From Zygnema cylindricum (Eukaryota > Streptophyta > Zygnematophyceae > Zygnematales > Zygnemataceae), in contig JBBHKE010002003.1 of NCBI GenBank assembly GCA_037447655.1, forward strand, positions 1 through 62,000: 62,000 nt of DNA. Reading direction: 5' to 3'. Every line of letters starts with the position of its first letter. Within the stretch, counting starts at the first letter, position 1. The translations under genes were made by a program, and so were the position numbers. The notes under the pieces are model-generated. The model was not told where the DNA came from, did no database searches, and saw nothing but the letters and a program-made list of their open reading frames with translations. Of the stretch, positions 33,519 through 44,989 are shown piece after piece.

Positions 33519-33868
33519 TTGACACTATCTTTTTGGAAGAACTCACTCATCGTGCTTTGCTTTTTGCCTGTGAAATGCCTGTGGTTTTTGATAATCTTCA
33601 GATTGCCCAGTATCGAGACACACTTCGGTTTTCCACCACTCGAAGCGGCATTTACAGGCCGGAACAAAAGCCCTATCGGGTGGGAGACTATGTGTATCTT
33701 TGCAGGCAATCCTTTGACACTTTGGACACAGATGTTTCAACACACATCCTACGGATTATCAAGGTGGATCCAAACGGAATGTTGGGATTACAAGGGGCAG
33801 ACACACGGACTTTTCAGGAGCACTAAAAGAATTGTGCTCCATATTATTTACAAGATTTGTCGTAGGAT
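33519..33868 (+). pseudogene. Gypsy B integrase C-terminal domain
   Basis: The frame to 33826 gives ALLFACEMPVVFDNLQIAQ, YRDTLRFSTT, YRPEQKPYRVGDYVYLCRQS and HILRIIKVDPNGMLGLQG. The IAQHRD-type helix followed by RVGDYVYL is the usual DNA-binding C-terminal module of gypsy integrases. After the stop, NCAPYYLQDL leads directly into the PHD finger, so the finger was part of the same polyprotein. Confidence 0.75.
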
Positions 33869-34105
33869 ATGGATCCCATGCGGATGCCAATTACAGAGGC
33901 GACGGCATGTACCTTTTGTCATCCGTTGGACTGGGAGACTACCATGTTACTTTGTGATCACTGCAATCAAGGGTTTCACATGGAGTGTTTGGTGCCACCA
34001 TTGTTGGCGGTTTCCGGATGGTCACTGGTTTTGCCACAGATGTCGCGAGCTTCCGGTCGTGTTGGCGAGCTCCTTTGTCGACTAAAGAGCTGGGAGGGGG
34101 AATAA
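33869..34105 (+). pseudogene. PHD finger at the C-terminus of gypsy B pol
   Basis: C4HC3 zinc finger: CTFC at 33908, then MLLCDHCNQGFHMECLVPPL, then in the next frame PDGHWFCHRCREL ending near 34050. The Cys and His spacing and the PPL...P.G.W.C..C signature are those of a PHD finger, which usually binds histone H3 tails. A one-base indel near 34000 separates the two halves. It sits at the end of pol, where chromoviruses carry a chromodomain, so a role in choosing integration sites or binding chromatin is a reasonable inference. The purine-rich GAGCTGGGAGGGGGAA at its end is a likely polypurine tract. Confidence 0.85.
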
Positions 34106-34296
34106 ACCAACCTAACCATAACCAGCTAAGTCGTTGACCTTTCTTTTTCTTCCACCTTGCATGTTGTTGTATTTATCCATTTTTACTTTTATGTTTTATT
34201 TCATTGACAATATATTTTTATCATTTGGGTTTAAGTGGAGCACAGCTGATGATATTGCATTCATCTTCACGTTATCGGACACATGCAAGACAGCAG
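34099..34296 (+). repeat. Direct repeat, left copy, behind gypsy B
   Basis: Begins AATAAACCAACCTAACCATA right after the purine tract. It recurs at 35623-35845 at about 90 percent identity. This copy may be the start of a 3' LTR, although it does not begin with TG. Confidence 0.75.
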
Positions 34297-35622
34297 TGAT
34301 GCCGCATCTCGTCGGCCATTTTAATTGTTTATATTTAGATTTTAGGATGGGCAACCGCTACACTAATTTGCTTTCGGGTGTATTTGGGTTTCGCAGGGCC
34401 GTACATACTTACGTTGGCCGGCCGTACATACTGACGTTGGCCGTAATTTCCGCCGACGGAGACTTCGACTGTACGACATACATTCTATCGTGATTTCCGC
34501 CGACGGTGGATTTATTCATTTCGTCGTCCTTACCATATATATTCTGCACGATTTCTGCCGACGATGAATTCGATATTTCACATCGACCGTACGACTTACA
34601 TTTCCGAAATTCGCGCTACGACAAAATGGACCGTATCTGCGGTCCTACCGTACATACTTTCGTTTCCCAAGATTCCGGCAAACGACAAATTTTAATCATT
34701 TCGCTTGAAGGAGCATCTCCACCGTCGACGTAAAATAAACAATCCTCGAATTACGACATCTGGACCGTTTACGCGAGTGACAGACAAATCGACTGTCAGT
34801 TCTGACGAAGCGACGTGATTGGATCATTTTAAGTCGTGAACCATTTGGAGGTTCATGCGTTCACACGTAGATGGGAAGGGTTTTAATCCGTAGGTTATAG
34901 ATTCTATAACGTAGGGCATAGGATTTCGGCCTCCTATTGGCTGATTCCAAATTAGACGCAAATACTTATATAGCACGCTATGCTCTGATTGGCCTATTTT
35001 TCGCTAGGCCTAGTTTTTGTTACTCATTTTATTTTAGATTATTTCCTGGTCACAATTTTGAAGTGCAGGAATTATTTGTTGATATTATTTTCAGTATTGA
35101 AGATTTTCTGCAGCCATCTTTTTTTTGTAAAATTGTCCAGATAGCTTAGAGGCGATTTTCTGCCTTAGCATGAAGCGTCTAGTTTCTATTACGTTATCAA
35201 TCTCTTGTAAAGCCTTACATATTAATCTATACGGCTTCGGCCAAGACCTACACCGTTTCCCTTCCCCTATTTTCGTCCGTTTGAGTGGATTTCAATCGCG
35301 TCTTCATAACACAAACTTATTTTCCTGATTGTGGCTGAACTTTAATTAGTGTGGAAGTTGCATGTTGAGAATATCGTTTTTTTGTTTTTATTTCTTGTGA
35401 TTGTGTATTTATTCTATTTGGCTTATGCACATCTTTTGAGTTTGGTTATCTCAAACCTCATAAGTGTTTTGCATATTGTCGTTTTCAGTTTTTGCTTTCC
35501 TTCTCGGTTGTTTCTATTTCGATTTATTTTCGTTAAGTCTAAATTCAGATTGTCTTCAATAAGATAACTCCTGCAAGGAATATAAATTGACCGTGGGGCG
35601 TAGTGGCCATCCATTGGCTTAG
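34297..35622 (+). mobile_element. LTR-like region of gypsy B
   Basis: Non-coding sequence with two GTACATACT-GACGTTGGCCG repeats (34396-34450), three CGCCGACG motifs, a TATATAG box near 34970 and T-rich sequence to 35560. The stretch 34833-34880 resembles 22908-22960 upstream of gypsy A. It is bounded by the 34099 and 35623 direct repeats, so together they could be one LTR plus the beginning of a second. TG...CA ends were not found. Confidence 0.45.
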
Positions 35623-35845
35623 TAATAAACCGACCTAACCATAACCAGCTAAATCGTTGACCTTTCTTTTTCTTCCACCTCGTTGACCTTTCTTTTTCTT
35701 CCACCTTGCCTGTAGTTGTATTTATCCATTTTTACTTCTATGTCTTATTTCATTTACAATATTTTTTCATCATTTGGGTTTAAGTGGAGCACAGCTGATG
35801 ATATTGCATGTATCTTGACGTTATCGGACACATGCACGACAAGAC
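35623..35845 (+). repeat. Direct repeat, right copy, with internal duplication
   Basis: Second copy of the 34099 repeat. It contains an extra tandem copy of a ~26-bp TCGTTGACCTTTC-TTTTTCTTCCACC segment. It ends at GACACATGCACGACA and passes into the AT-rich satellite. Confidence 0.75.
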
Positions 35846-36184
35846 TAATAACTGTATCAATACTAAATTATACAGACTTTTAATTGTTTTAATACTAATT
35901 ATACAGACTAATAACTGAACCAATACTGATTATACAAACTACTAACTATAAAACACTAATTATACATACTAAAACCTGTACTAATACTTATTATACAAAT
36001 TCATAACTATACAAATACTAATTTTACAGAATAACAATTATACCAAAACTAATGATACAAACCCATAATTGTACTCACATACTAATAACTTTACTAATAG
36101 TGATTATACGTACTCCTAGCTTTACTGATAATGACAGTACAAAAACTGATAATACGTACTAATAGCTAGAACAAATACAGATAA
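35846..36184 (+). repeat. ~34-bp AT-rich satellite, forward orientation
   Basis: Degenerate tandem units close to ACTAATTATACAGACTAAT followed by AACTGTACTAAT. Copia B2 interrupts the array at 36185, and GATAA (36180-36184) is its target duplication. Confidence 0.8.
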
Positions 36185-37177
36185 TGTTGAAATCACTAAT
36201 TAAGGGAAGGTATTTTCTAGGTCTTAATTAGGTGAAATAACTAAAAGAAAAAGCACAGGCAGCCTGCCTCCACCTTCTCTCTCTAACCCCCATTCTTGTT
36301 GTAGTCACTGAAGAAGAGAGAGGGCCGTGGAGCCATGGCTGCCTCAGCTCCATAGGCAAGACTAAAGAGTGACCTAAGTCACTCTCAACAAAACGTTATG
36401 TTTGGCAGGACTCGAACCTCCGACCGGCAGAGCGAGGCGTATCCGTCAGCTCCTACCGGTCTAACCTAGTAGTTCGTTAGGATACATAGTGTTTGATAGC
36501 TATTTAAACATTAGCGAGATCATAAATTCGTTTAACGAAATAATAAATTGAGGACATAGAATCTAGTTGAGTTTTAGTGCGTACGAAAAAAATGTACAAG
36601 ACATTTGTTATTTTGGACGAAGATATTAAAAGCCGGTTTGGATCCGACGGTCCGCATCATTGCCGGGATCCCGGAATAGCCGCCTTGGCGGTTTTCGGAC
36701 GTGACATGACTTTTCAACACATGGCGAGATATTATTGGGAAGCGGGAATCCCGGGAGCGCGACGACAAGTCTGGAAGAGACATACGTCCACTCCATGGCC
36801 TTGTCGTACAAAGGCCGTACAGAAAGTACATCGGCCAAAGTATCTTTTTGTACAGTAGTCTTCTGATTCGTTCGTACGTCAGTAGATAGGGGTTGTGAGA
36901 AGGGTTTACAATTAAAGGATTGAGGAGATAGCCGCAACTCTCCCAACAAGCTTATATAAATATTGGCATCTTCGCCACTTGATAATTAATTGCGTGGTTG
37001 GGCATTTCCAGTGATTCTTTTTCTTGTGGACTCAAGGGAGTCCACACTTCACAAGGGTGCAGTTAGATTACCTATTTGTCTGCTTGGGTGGCAATGATTC
37101 AAGTTGAAAGAGGGCTAGCCAAAAGTTATGCCGAGGCTTCCTGAATTCAGTGATCGAACCGGGGACACATAATTGCA
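36185..37177 (+). mobile_element. 5' LTR of copia element B2 (993 bp)
   Basis: TGTTGAAATCAC...AATTGCA, preceded by GATAA, which also follows the 3' LTR at 42530-42534. The TATATAAA box is at 36953-36960. The palindrome is slightly changed (GAGTGACCTAAGTCACTC). The gag ATG within the LTR end seen in B1 is lost here (CGAACCGGGGACAC). It differs from its own 3' LTR at several percent of positions, so the insertion is not recent. Confidence 0.93.
36398..36480 (-). other. tRNA-like sequence in U3 of the B2 5' LTR
   Basis: The antisense strand carries GGTTCGAGTCCTGCC (B box) and a D-arm-like TTAGACCGGTAGGAGCTGACGG. It is the same segment as in B1 and is not foldable as a full tRNA. Confidence 0.55.
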
Positions 37178-38100
37178 AGTTATGGGCCCACCCTCTACGG
37201 TGCCCATCTTTAACGGATATGGGTCATTTAGTGGGAAGCCATGCTGACACGGGCATTATGTGAAAAACGATACTAGGGTATCGTCAGTGGACAAGTGAAC
37301 CGACCATCTCAGGGGACTCCACCAGGCTTTGATGGAGTGAGGTTTTCTACAGCGGCATCTGCTCCAACAAAGTAGACAGACGATATGGACAGCAGTGTGT
37401 CCGAAAACGGGAAAGGAACGGAGACACCTCTTACTCCTATTGCCACTTCAACAAGAGCGGTGGTCGTGAACACCGAGGAAAATGATATTCAAATGAGGGA
37501 GTACACCAACATGAATGCCATGCATTTCATTCTGAGGCACCTCATCCAATCTTTTGCGACCTCTCATTTTCACATCTTGAAGGTCAAGGAGTTGTGGATG
37601 ACTTTAGTGGAGATCTATAGAGCTGGTACCATCCAGGAGCTCCAACTTGTGGAGCAAAGGTTGGGGGGTTATACTTACAAAGGAGGGAAGATGTTATATT
37701 ACAGTAATGATCTCTCTTGCCTGTATATGAAAATGGAGAGTGCCGGATGGACAGGCACAATGAAGATAAAAGTTAACACTCTCATCATGAAGCTACTTGA
37801 GGAGTATGAAAACATAGTGTACTGAGTGCAAGAAATGGATGACAGTTCTTGGAAGTGGAACACCATGGTCCAAATGATACTCGTACAGGAGAACACTATT
37901 GAGATCCGTAGAGGAGGTAAGAGCGTTCAAGCTCTAGCTGCCGGAACGGACTGGTGGAGGAAGGATCTCAAGAAGCCGTACAACAGTTTCAAAGGAAAAA
38001 GAGATCAATCAGGAAAAACTAGGCACCCAAAGGGTATTTGTCATTTCTGCAAAAAGCCAGGACACTTCATAGCTGGTTGCATCAAGCTGTCGGAGCTAAG
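37178..38100 (+). pseudogene. Copia B2 gag
   Basis: Frames at 37385-37825 and 37826 onward match B1 gag along their length (LRHLIQSFATSHFHI, LVEIYRAGTIQELQL, YSNDLSCLYMKMESAGWTG, WKWNTMVQMILVQENT), with stops at about 37375 and 37824. The CCHC knuckle CHFCKKPGHFIAGC is intact near 38040-38085. The first 60 codons after the LTR are scrambled. Confidence 0.87.
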
Positions 38101-39950
38101 GCTCCAAGAAAACCGTGGAGGGGGTTCTTCCGGAGGGAAAAAAAAGGCACTTGTGGTCACACGAGTAAAAAGAGAAACTAAAGAGAACGAGTCCTCTGAG
38201 GAGGGGGATGTGGAGCTTCTTCTCGACGAGAATCTTGAGGAGAAGGAGATCCCTCGAAAACAGAAGTGTGCTATTAGAGCCATTCAAGAAGCTCCACATG
38301 AAGGATGGATCATCTATTCAGATGCATCCATACATATGTGTCGTGACAGGCACATCTTCACAAAGTTAAGAAAGATACCTATGGTAGAAATAGAGTATAG
38401 GGATGGGAGAGTAGTTACCACAAATCTAGTAGGATTAGTAGATCTGAAAGTCTAACTGGAGGGTATGACCTCTATACTCACCTTCTCATATGTGCTCTAC
38501 ATTCTTCAGCTGAGTAAAAATCTTGTGTCTACTTCTGTATTAGATGATAAAGATTTTGATACCTTCACAAGAAAAGGATTCTTTACAGCTAAATACGGAG
38601 ATGAAGTCTACTTCACAGCAGATAAGGGTAGCCAAGGAATATTTTGGCTTATCCTGAGTAATGAAAAGAAGAGTGCTTACTATGGTGGTGTCCCAAGCTT
38701 GATGATCTAGCATAAGCCGTTGGGGCATGTGCATTTTGATAGGCTGAGGGAAATGAAGAAGCTAGGTGCGGTAGAAGGCATTCAGTTTGGGGATAATGAA
38801 ATGATGGATGATTGTAGTGGCGATGCCTAAGTTAAGGCTCACAGACTTCCCTTTCCCAAAACTGCCACATATAGAGGTGAGAAAGTACTAGATCTGGTCC
38901 ACACACATATCTGGGGACATGCAAGAGTACCTTCGGTTGGGGGGAAGAGAAATATGCTGACAATTACTGATGATTCGTCCAGATATTATAGAGTCTACTT
39001 CCTGAAAACTAAGTCTAAAATACCAAAGTTCTTCAAATAATACCAAGCATGGAGTAAAAAGTTGCACGGAACCCCCATTAAGAGAATAAGAAGTGGTAAT
39101 GGGGGAGAGTACACCTCTAACCAGTTTGAGGAATACTTGAGAGATGAGGGTGTTCAGCATCAGAAAATTGTACCAAATAATCCAGAACAAAATGAGGTAG
39201 CTGAGAGGTTGAACCGGACTTTGGGAGATAGTGTGTGTAGTATGTTGGATGATAAGAAAATAGGAAGAAGATTTTGGGTAGAAGCCATGAACTGTGCTAA
39301 CTACATTAAGAATAGAGTCCTCACTACAGCCATCAAAGGAATGACACCTTATGAGAGATGGGTTGGAAGGAAATCGGATATCTCTCACTTGAAAGTTATC
39401 GGTAGCCAAGTTTATAGTCTTGACACAGATAAGAAAAACTGGAAACTAGACGTTAATGGAAAACCGAGATATTTTGTGGGATACGATGAGGATGTCAAGG
39501 GATATAGAGTCTATGACTTAGCTAAACAAGATATCATTCTGGTAAAACACCTAGTTGTCATGGATGAACGAAAGTCATTTGATCCCTTCAAATACACAAA
39601 GAAAACCAGAATCAATTTTGAGTACGAGAGTGAGGATGACTTTGATCTTCCCACAAAGGACACAAGTGAAAACGTGATTGCACATTCAGGGAAGATCCAA
39701 GATGGGGGAGATATATTGGAATCTCCTCATATTTTTACACAATCTGAGGAGAGAGAGGAAGAGGAGCCAGAACCGTTTTTCATGGATAGGGGAGTTGATG
39801 AGACAGTGAAGAGAAATCCAAGACTTCCCCCCATTCCAGCTTCTGACTTCGAGGGAGGACGGAGGAGTAGCAAAAGATTACAAGATAAACAAGCTGCTCA
39901 CAAGGTAACAAAGCTATCTCACCCAGATCAGCCTCAATCATACTCGGAGG
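38101..39950 (+). pseudogene. Copia B2 protease and integrase
   Basis: The protease site reads IIYSDASIHMC where B1 has IIDSGASMHMC, so the catalytic Asp and Gly are changed. The integrase runs through four frames, with stops at about 38453, 38708, 38827 and 39038. Its finger has lost CSGC (now SGDA), and the core has HTHIWGHA, RSGNGGEYTS and EQNEVAERLNR, meaning at least the first two acidic residues are replaced. Clearly inactive. The frame 39062-40396 is the longest intact remnant. Confidence 0.87.
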
Positions 39951-41520
39951 CAATGGACAGTCCTGAGAAAGACCCATGGGTCAAAGCCATAAAAGATGAG
40001 ATAGCTTCCATCATGGAAGCGAATATTTGGGAGCTAGTGGACATTCCTCCAGACAGAAAACCTATCAGGTGCAAATGGGTATTTAAACTGAAGCTGAACC
40101 CAGATAATACCATTGAGAGATATAAGGCTCGGTTCGTAGCAAAAGGGTTCACCCAAAAAAAATGGATAGATTATGAGGAGACTTTTGCTCTTGTGGTTCG
40201 GTCCCCATCTGTAACAATTCTCCTTAGTCTAGCAACACCGAAAGACATGGAAATTCACCAGATGGATATCAAGACCGCCCTCCTTACCGGTGAACTAGAG
40301 GAAGAAATCTTCATGCGGCTGCCAGAGGGTTTTGTAGAGGAAGGAGAGGAGAGCAAAGTCCGCAGGGTCATAAATTCTTTATATGGACTGAAGTAGGCTC
40401 CCAGAGAATGGAACAAGAAACTAGATGAGTTCTCACCGGTCAAGGATATATTAGGATCGGTTGTAACCATTCGATTTATATGTTTGAGGATGAGAATGGT
40501 GTGATTTTAATTACAATTTATGTGGATGATTTGCTGGTGTTAAGTAAGTCTATCGAAAAGATCAATAAGTTAAAGAAAGATCTTAGGAACCGATTTGACA
40601 TGAAGGATTTAGGGGAGGCTAAATATATTTTGGGAATTCAAATGGAAAGAGATAGGGGGAAAAGGATAATCAGACTTACTCAGAAATAATCTATCGGAGA
40701 TATCCTTGATAAATTTCAGATAGAAAAGGCAAACAGTTGTACCACTCCCATGGACTTGAATAAAGTAAGTGATGGGAGTGTAGAAGGAGGAGTGATGATA
40801 CTAGATGATCAGATGAGTCCAGAAGAGAGACAGTTTATGAAGTCTATTACGTACAAACAAGTTGTAGAAAGCTTGATTTATTTTATGACATGTACTAGAC
40901 CGGACATAGCAACAGCAGTTGGAGTCCTCAGTAGGAGTCTTAATAATCTTAGGCAGAGAGACTGGGAGGCAGCTAAGAGAGTCATGAGATACTTGGTGGG
41001 AACCAGAGATTTATGGTTACACTTGGGAGGACAGCATACTGACATCACTACTGGGAGTGATGCCAGTTATGGGGATGCACCTACGAGAAGATGCACTTCT
41101 GGGTATGTGTTGTATGTGGGGAAAGGTGCTTAATGTTAGAGTAGCAAGCAACAAAAGGTGGTTGCTCAAACCACTATAGAGGTTGAGTACATGGCATGTT
41201 GTTTTGCTATGAAATAGCTGATGTGGGTGAAGTCTTTATTGCAAGAACAAGGGTATATGAAGAAGGGAGTGCATGAAGTGTTTTGTGATAATTAGGCAAA
41301 AATTACAATTGAAGCCAATCAAAAACATCATTTCAAGGCTAAGCATATGGATATAAGATTGAGTTTTGTGAGGGAAAAAGTTGAAAACAAAATTCTGAAT
41401 TTGGTGTATAAGGGTGATGGGGAAATGGTGGCTGATATGATGACAAAACCTGTTCCATCTCCTAAGTGCAAATACTGTAGAGAAAAGTGTGGTTTAAAAG
41501 AGAAACTAAAATTATATTAG
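39951..41520 (+). pseudogene. Copia B2 reverse transcriptase and RNase H
   Basis: RT starts CKWVFKLKLNPDNTIERYKARFVAKGFTQ and passes through HQMDIKTALLTGELEEEIFMRLPEGF to a stop at 40396. It then resumes at 40480 with TIYVDDLLVLSKS (YVDD intact) and LGEAKYILGIQMERD. RNase H: YLVGTRDLWLHLGG, SDASYGD, VAQTTIEVEYMACCFA and KHHFKAKHMDIRLSFVRE, ending at 41520 before the purine tract. Five or more stops. This element supplies the RT C-terminal half missing from B1. Confidence 0.88.
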
Positions 41521-41533
41521 AAAATAAGGGGAG
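41521..41533 (+). promoter_or_regulatory. Polypurine tract of copia B2
   Basis: AAAATAAGGGGAG directly before the 3' LTR, the plus-strand priming site. Confidence 0.8.
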
Positions 41534-42529
41534 TGTTGAAATCACTGATTTAAGGAAGGTATTTTCTAGGTCTTAATTAGGTGAAATAACTAAAAGAAAA
41601 AGCACAGGCAGCCAACCTCCACCTTCTCTCTCTAACCCCCATACTTGTTGTAGTCACTAAAAAAGAGAGAGGGTCGTGGAGCCATGGCTGCCTCAGCTCT
41701 ATAGGCAAGACTAAAGAGTGACCTAAGTCACTCTCAACAAAAAGGTTGAGTCCGGCAGGACTCGAACTTCCGACCGACAAAGCGAGGCGTAGCCGTCAGC
41801 TCTTACCGGTCTGTTCTAGTAGTCCGTTAGGATACATAGTGTTTGTTAGCTATTTAAACATTAGCGAGATCATTAATTCGTTTAATGAAATAATAAATTA
41901 AGGACATAGAAACTAGTTGAGTTTTAGTGGGTACGAAACAAATGTAAATGATATTTGTTATTTTGGACGGCGAACATTAAAAGCCGGTTTGGATCCGATG
42001 GTTCGCATCATTGCTGGGATCCCGAAATAGCCACCTTCGCCGTTTTCGGACGTAACATAACCTGTCGACACATGGCGAGATTTTATTGGGTAGCGGGAAT
42101 CCCAGGGAGCGCGAGGACAAGTCTGGAGGAGATAGACGTCCACTCCATGGCCTTGTCGTACACAGGCCGTATTGAAAGTACATCGACCCTCGTACCTTTC
42201 TGTACTGTAGTCTTCTAATTGGTTCGTACATCAGTAGATAGGGGTTGTGAGAAGGTTTTAGGACTTAAAGGATTCAGGATATAGCCGCAACTCTCCCAAC
42301 AAGCTTGTATAAATATTGGCATCTTAGCCACTTGATAATTAATTGCGTGGTTGGGCATTTTCAGTGATTCTTTTTTTGTGGACTTAGGGGAGTCCACACT
42401 GCACAAGGGTGCAGTTAGATTACCTATTTGTCTGTTTGGGTGGCAGTGATTCAAGTTGAAAGAGGGCTAGCCAAAAGCTATCAAGAGGCTCCCTGAATTC
42501 AGTGATCCAATGTGGGACACAGAATTGCA
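41534..42529 (+). mobile_element. 3' LTR of copia B2 (996 bp)
   Basis: TGTTGAAATCACTGATTTAAG...AGAATTGCA, followed by GATAA, the target duplication. TATAAATA box at 42308-42315. Aligns along its whole length with the 5' LTR. Confidence 0.93.
41745..41830 (-). other. tRNA-like sequence in U3 of the B2 3' LTR
   Basis: Antisense copy of the tRNA-like segment. The T loop now reads AGTTCGAGTCCTG, with one B-box base changed relative to B1. Confidence 0.5.
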
Positions 42530-42534
42530 GATAA

Positions 42535-43320
42535 TACACAAATAATTAGTATGAATATCTCGTATCAGTACAGTTATCAGTCTGTATGATAATTGATTAG
42601 AACAATTGTTAGTTTGTATATTTAGCATTAAAAAAGTGCTTAACTTGCATATCTCGTATAAGTAAAGTGCTTAATCTATATATTTAGTATTACTATCCTT
42701 TGTAGTCTGCATAATTATGATTATTATTAGGATTAGTACAGTTATTAGTAATGAAGAATTAGTATTAGGACAGTTACTAGTAATGCATAATTAGTAATAG
42801 TACAGTTATTAGCAAGTATAATCAGTATTAGTACAATTATAAGTATGTGTAATAAGTAATAGCATAGCTATATTTGTGTATATTTAATATGAGTTCAGTT
42901 ATGAGTTTGTATAATCAGTATTGGTACACTTATTAGTCGATGTAATAATGATTTATAGAGTTATTAGCCTGTATAGTTAGTGTAAGTACAATTATTAGTA
43001 ATGTTTAATTAATATTAGGGCAGTCAATGTATCCTTTCTTTAAGTATTTAAACTAATTAAATAATAACTATAATACCATTGTACTACTATTAATCACACA
43101 CTAATTATACAGGCTAATAACTGTAAAAATACTTATTATACAAATCTAAAAATACTAATTGCATGAACTAATAATGTGCTAATACTACTTATACAGACAA
43201 AAAAATGTACTGATATTCATTGTACAGAATAAAAACAGTACTGATACAAACTGTACAGACTAATAACTACAATATTACTAATTATACAACAATATTACTA
43301 ATTATACAGACTAATATCAG
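42535..43320. repeat. ~34-bp AT-rich satellite, reversed then forward
   Basis: From 42535 to about 43030 the units are the reverse complement of those at 35.85-36.18 kb (ATTAGTACAGTTATTAGT-type). From about 43080 to 43320 they return to the forward sense (ACTAATTATACAGGCTAATA). The orientation switch lies at the B2 insertion point on one side and near 43030-43080 on the other. Confidence 0.78.
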
Positions 43321-44357
43321 TGTTATGTAGAAATTAATGGTTTTAAGTATTTTCTAGGTCTGAATAGAAATAAAGAAACCGAGGCAGTCTACCTCTAACT
43401 TCTCTCTCTCACTCTCAAACTTGTCGCAGTCACTGAGAAATTGGAGAGGAAGCTAGAGCCATGGCTACCTAGGCTATCCGCAGGTTTACGGGAAATTTAT
43501 ATTAGTATAGGGATTAATTACTAAAAGGTATGTGCCGGCGACAGGATTTGAACCTAGTACCTGCCGGCCGGTAGACAGCCAGTAGCCGGTAGCCTTAGCC
43601 GTTAAGTCTAAGAGTAGTATTACGTATTGTGTAGTACGATAATTATTTAAACGGATACAAGTAGGATAAGTCATTTAACTATAACTGTTAACGGGATACA
43701 TAGATATGGTAGTGTAAAAGTACGAATTACGGTACGGATAAGAAATCAATACCGCGCATTGATTTCGTAAGCGAAACAAATACCGCGCATGTATTTATTA
43801 CGGCTACGATCAAATGCGAGTTTAATCGGAGGGCCGGAATTAGCGCCGAGATCGCGGAAGGAGAATTCGGCGGTTTGTGGGCATCGCCACATCGGATGAC
43901 ACGTGGCGAAGTTACATTGGAGCGCGGCATCTCCGAGGATTATAGGAGCGACTCCGGACATACCACGTGTCGACATTTAAGGCATGTCGTAGAGTGTCCG
44001 TATATAAAGTACACCGGCAGCTGTACTTTTGCGTACGGAACAGCAATCTGATTGGTTCCGTACATCAGTAGATAGAGTCTGTGAGAGAGATAGGACTTAG
44101 AAAAAATAGAAGATAGGACCCTCTCTCCTAGAGAGCTTCTGTACAAAAGGTCAATTTTGACCCTCCATAACTTACTGCTCAGGGGAGCAAATTTAGAGAT
44201 TCTTTTTGAGTCTTGTCTTCACAGGGGTGAAGGTGGTCAGAGTTTTTGTCTGCCAGGGTGGCAGTTATTTTTGCTTAAACACAAAGAGGTCAGGATTATC
44301 CTAGAGGCTTCTTGGAAGCTGTCCACTCTGAGGACTTATGGAGGTCTCAGAGTTTCA
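43321..44357 (+). mobile_element. Lone LTR of a diverged B-type copia (1037 bp)
   Basis: Begins TGTTATGTAGAAATTAATGG and ends ATGGAGGTCTCAGAGTTTCA. The general layout matches the B1/B2 LTRs (TCACTGAGAAA, AGCCATGGCT, tRNA-like block, then the leader CTCAGGGGAGCAAATT), but the sequence is much diverged. No target duplication is seen (ATCAG left, ACCAT right). After the LTR the frame MEVSEFQP stops at once, so no internal region follows. Confidence 0.72.
43529..43620 (-). other. tRNA-like sequence in the lone LTR at 43.3 kb
   Basis: Antisense strand: TAGACTTAACGGCTAAGG (A-box-like) and GGTTCAAATCCTGTCG (B box). It is retained although the surrounding LTR is strongly diverged from B1/B2. Confidence 0.55.
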
Positions 44358-44989
44358 ACCATGACCCAAGTGGTTTCGTTGCGTCCTTGTCCCGGTAATG
44401 CCTTGGTAACCGCCACCGATCTCCTCCGAAAACTCTAAGTCGAAAAGGTACGCGTTGACTCTCTTATCCCATCGAGCATGGACCTCTTTTCTACTCACCA
44501 TCGCTTGGTTTTTTGATACTATGTTCACAATAAAAATAAAACAAACAATGTACAAACAATAAGTTTCAAAATGGATGTAGCTACTTTACCAAAAAAATAT
44601 GATGAACAACAAAAATTAACGACGAAATATTGACGTAACATAATTAGCGACTACTTATTGTCGTCACTAATTATGTTTCGTCACATTGATTTTTCAATGT
44701 ATCCTTTGACATATACTCGTCTGTGGACTACCCATGATTTTTTGCAATTTCACTGTCCATGCAACGTCAACATAGTCTTGTCGTTAAACCGGTAATTAGA
44801 AGCGTTTGACATAAACGTGACAGTAAGAAAACCATAAAAATGGTTAACAATTATTCAACGTACATACGATAAGTAAAGGGATTTGAAGCATGAAATTAAT
44901 ACACGTATAGACAAAGAAAAAAAAAAAAAACAATGGAAACACAATGGATGGTGAAGTAGTAATAGAGTTACCTCCCCGTCAAATGAAGG
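44358..44989. other. No gene seen
   Basis: AT-rich sequence with an A-run at 44915-44930 and a small inverted repeat around ACATAATTAGCGAC/GTCGTCACTAATTATG (44637-44672). No coding signal. Confidence 0.5.
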
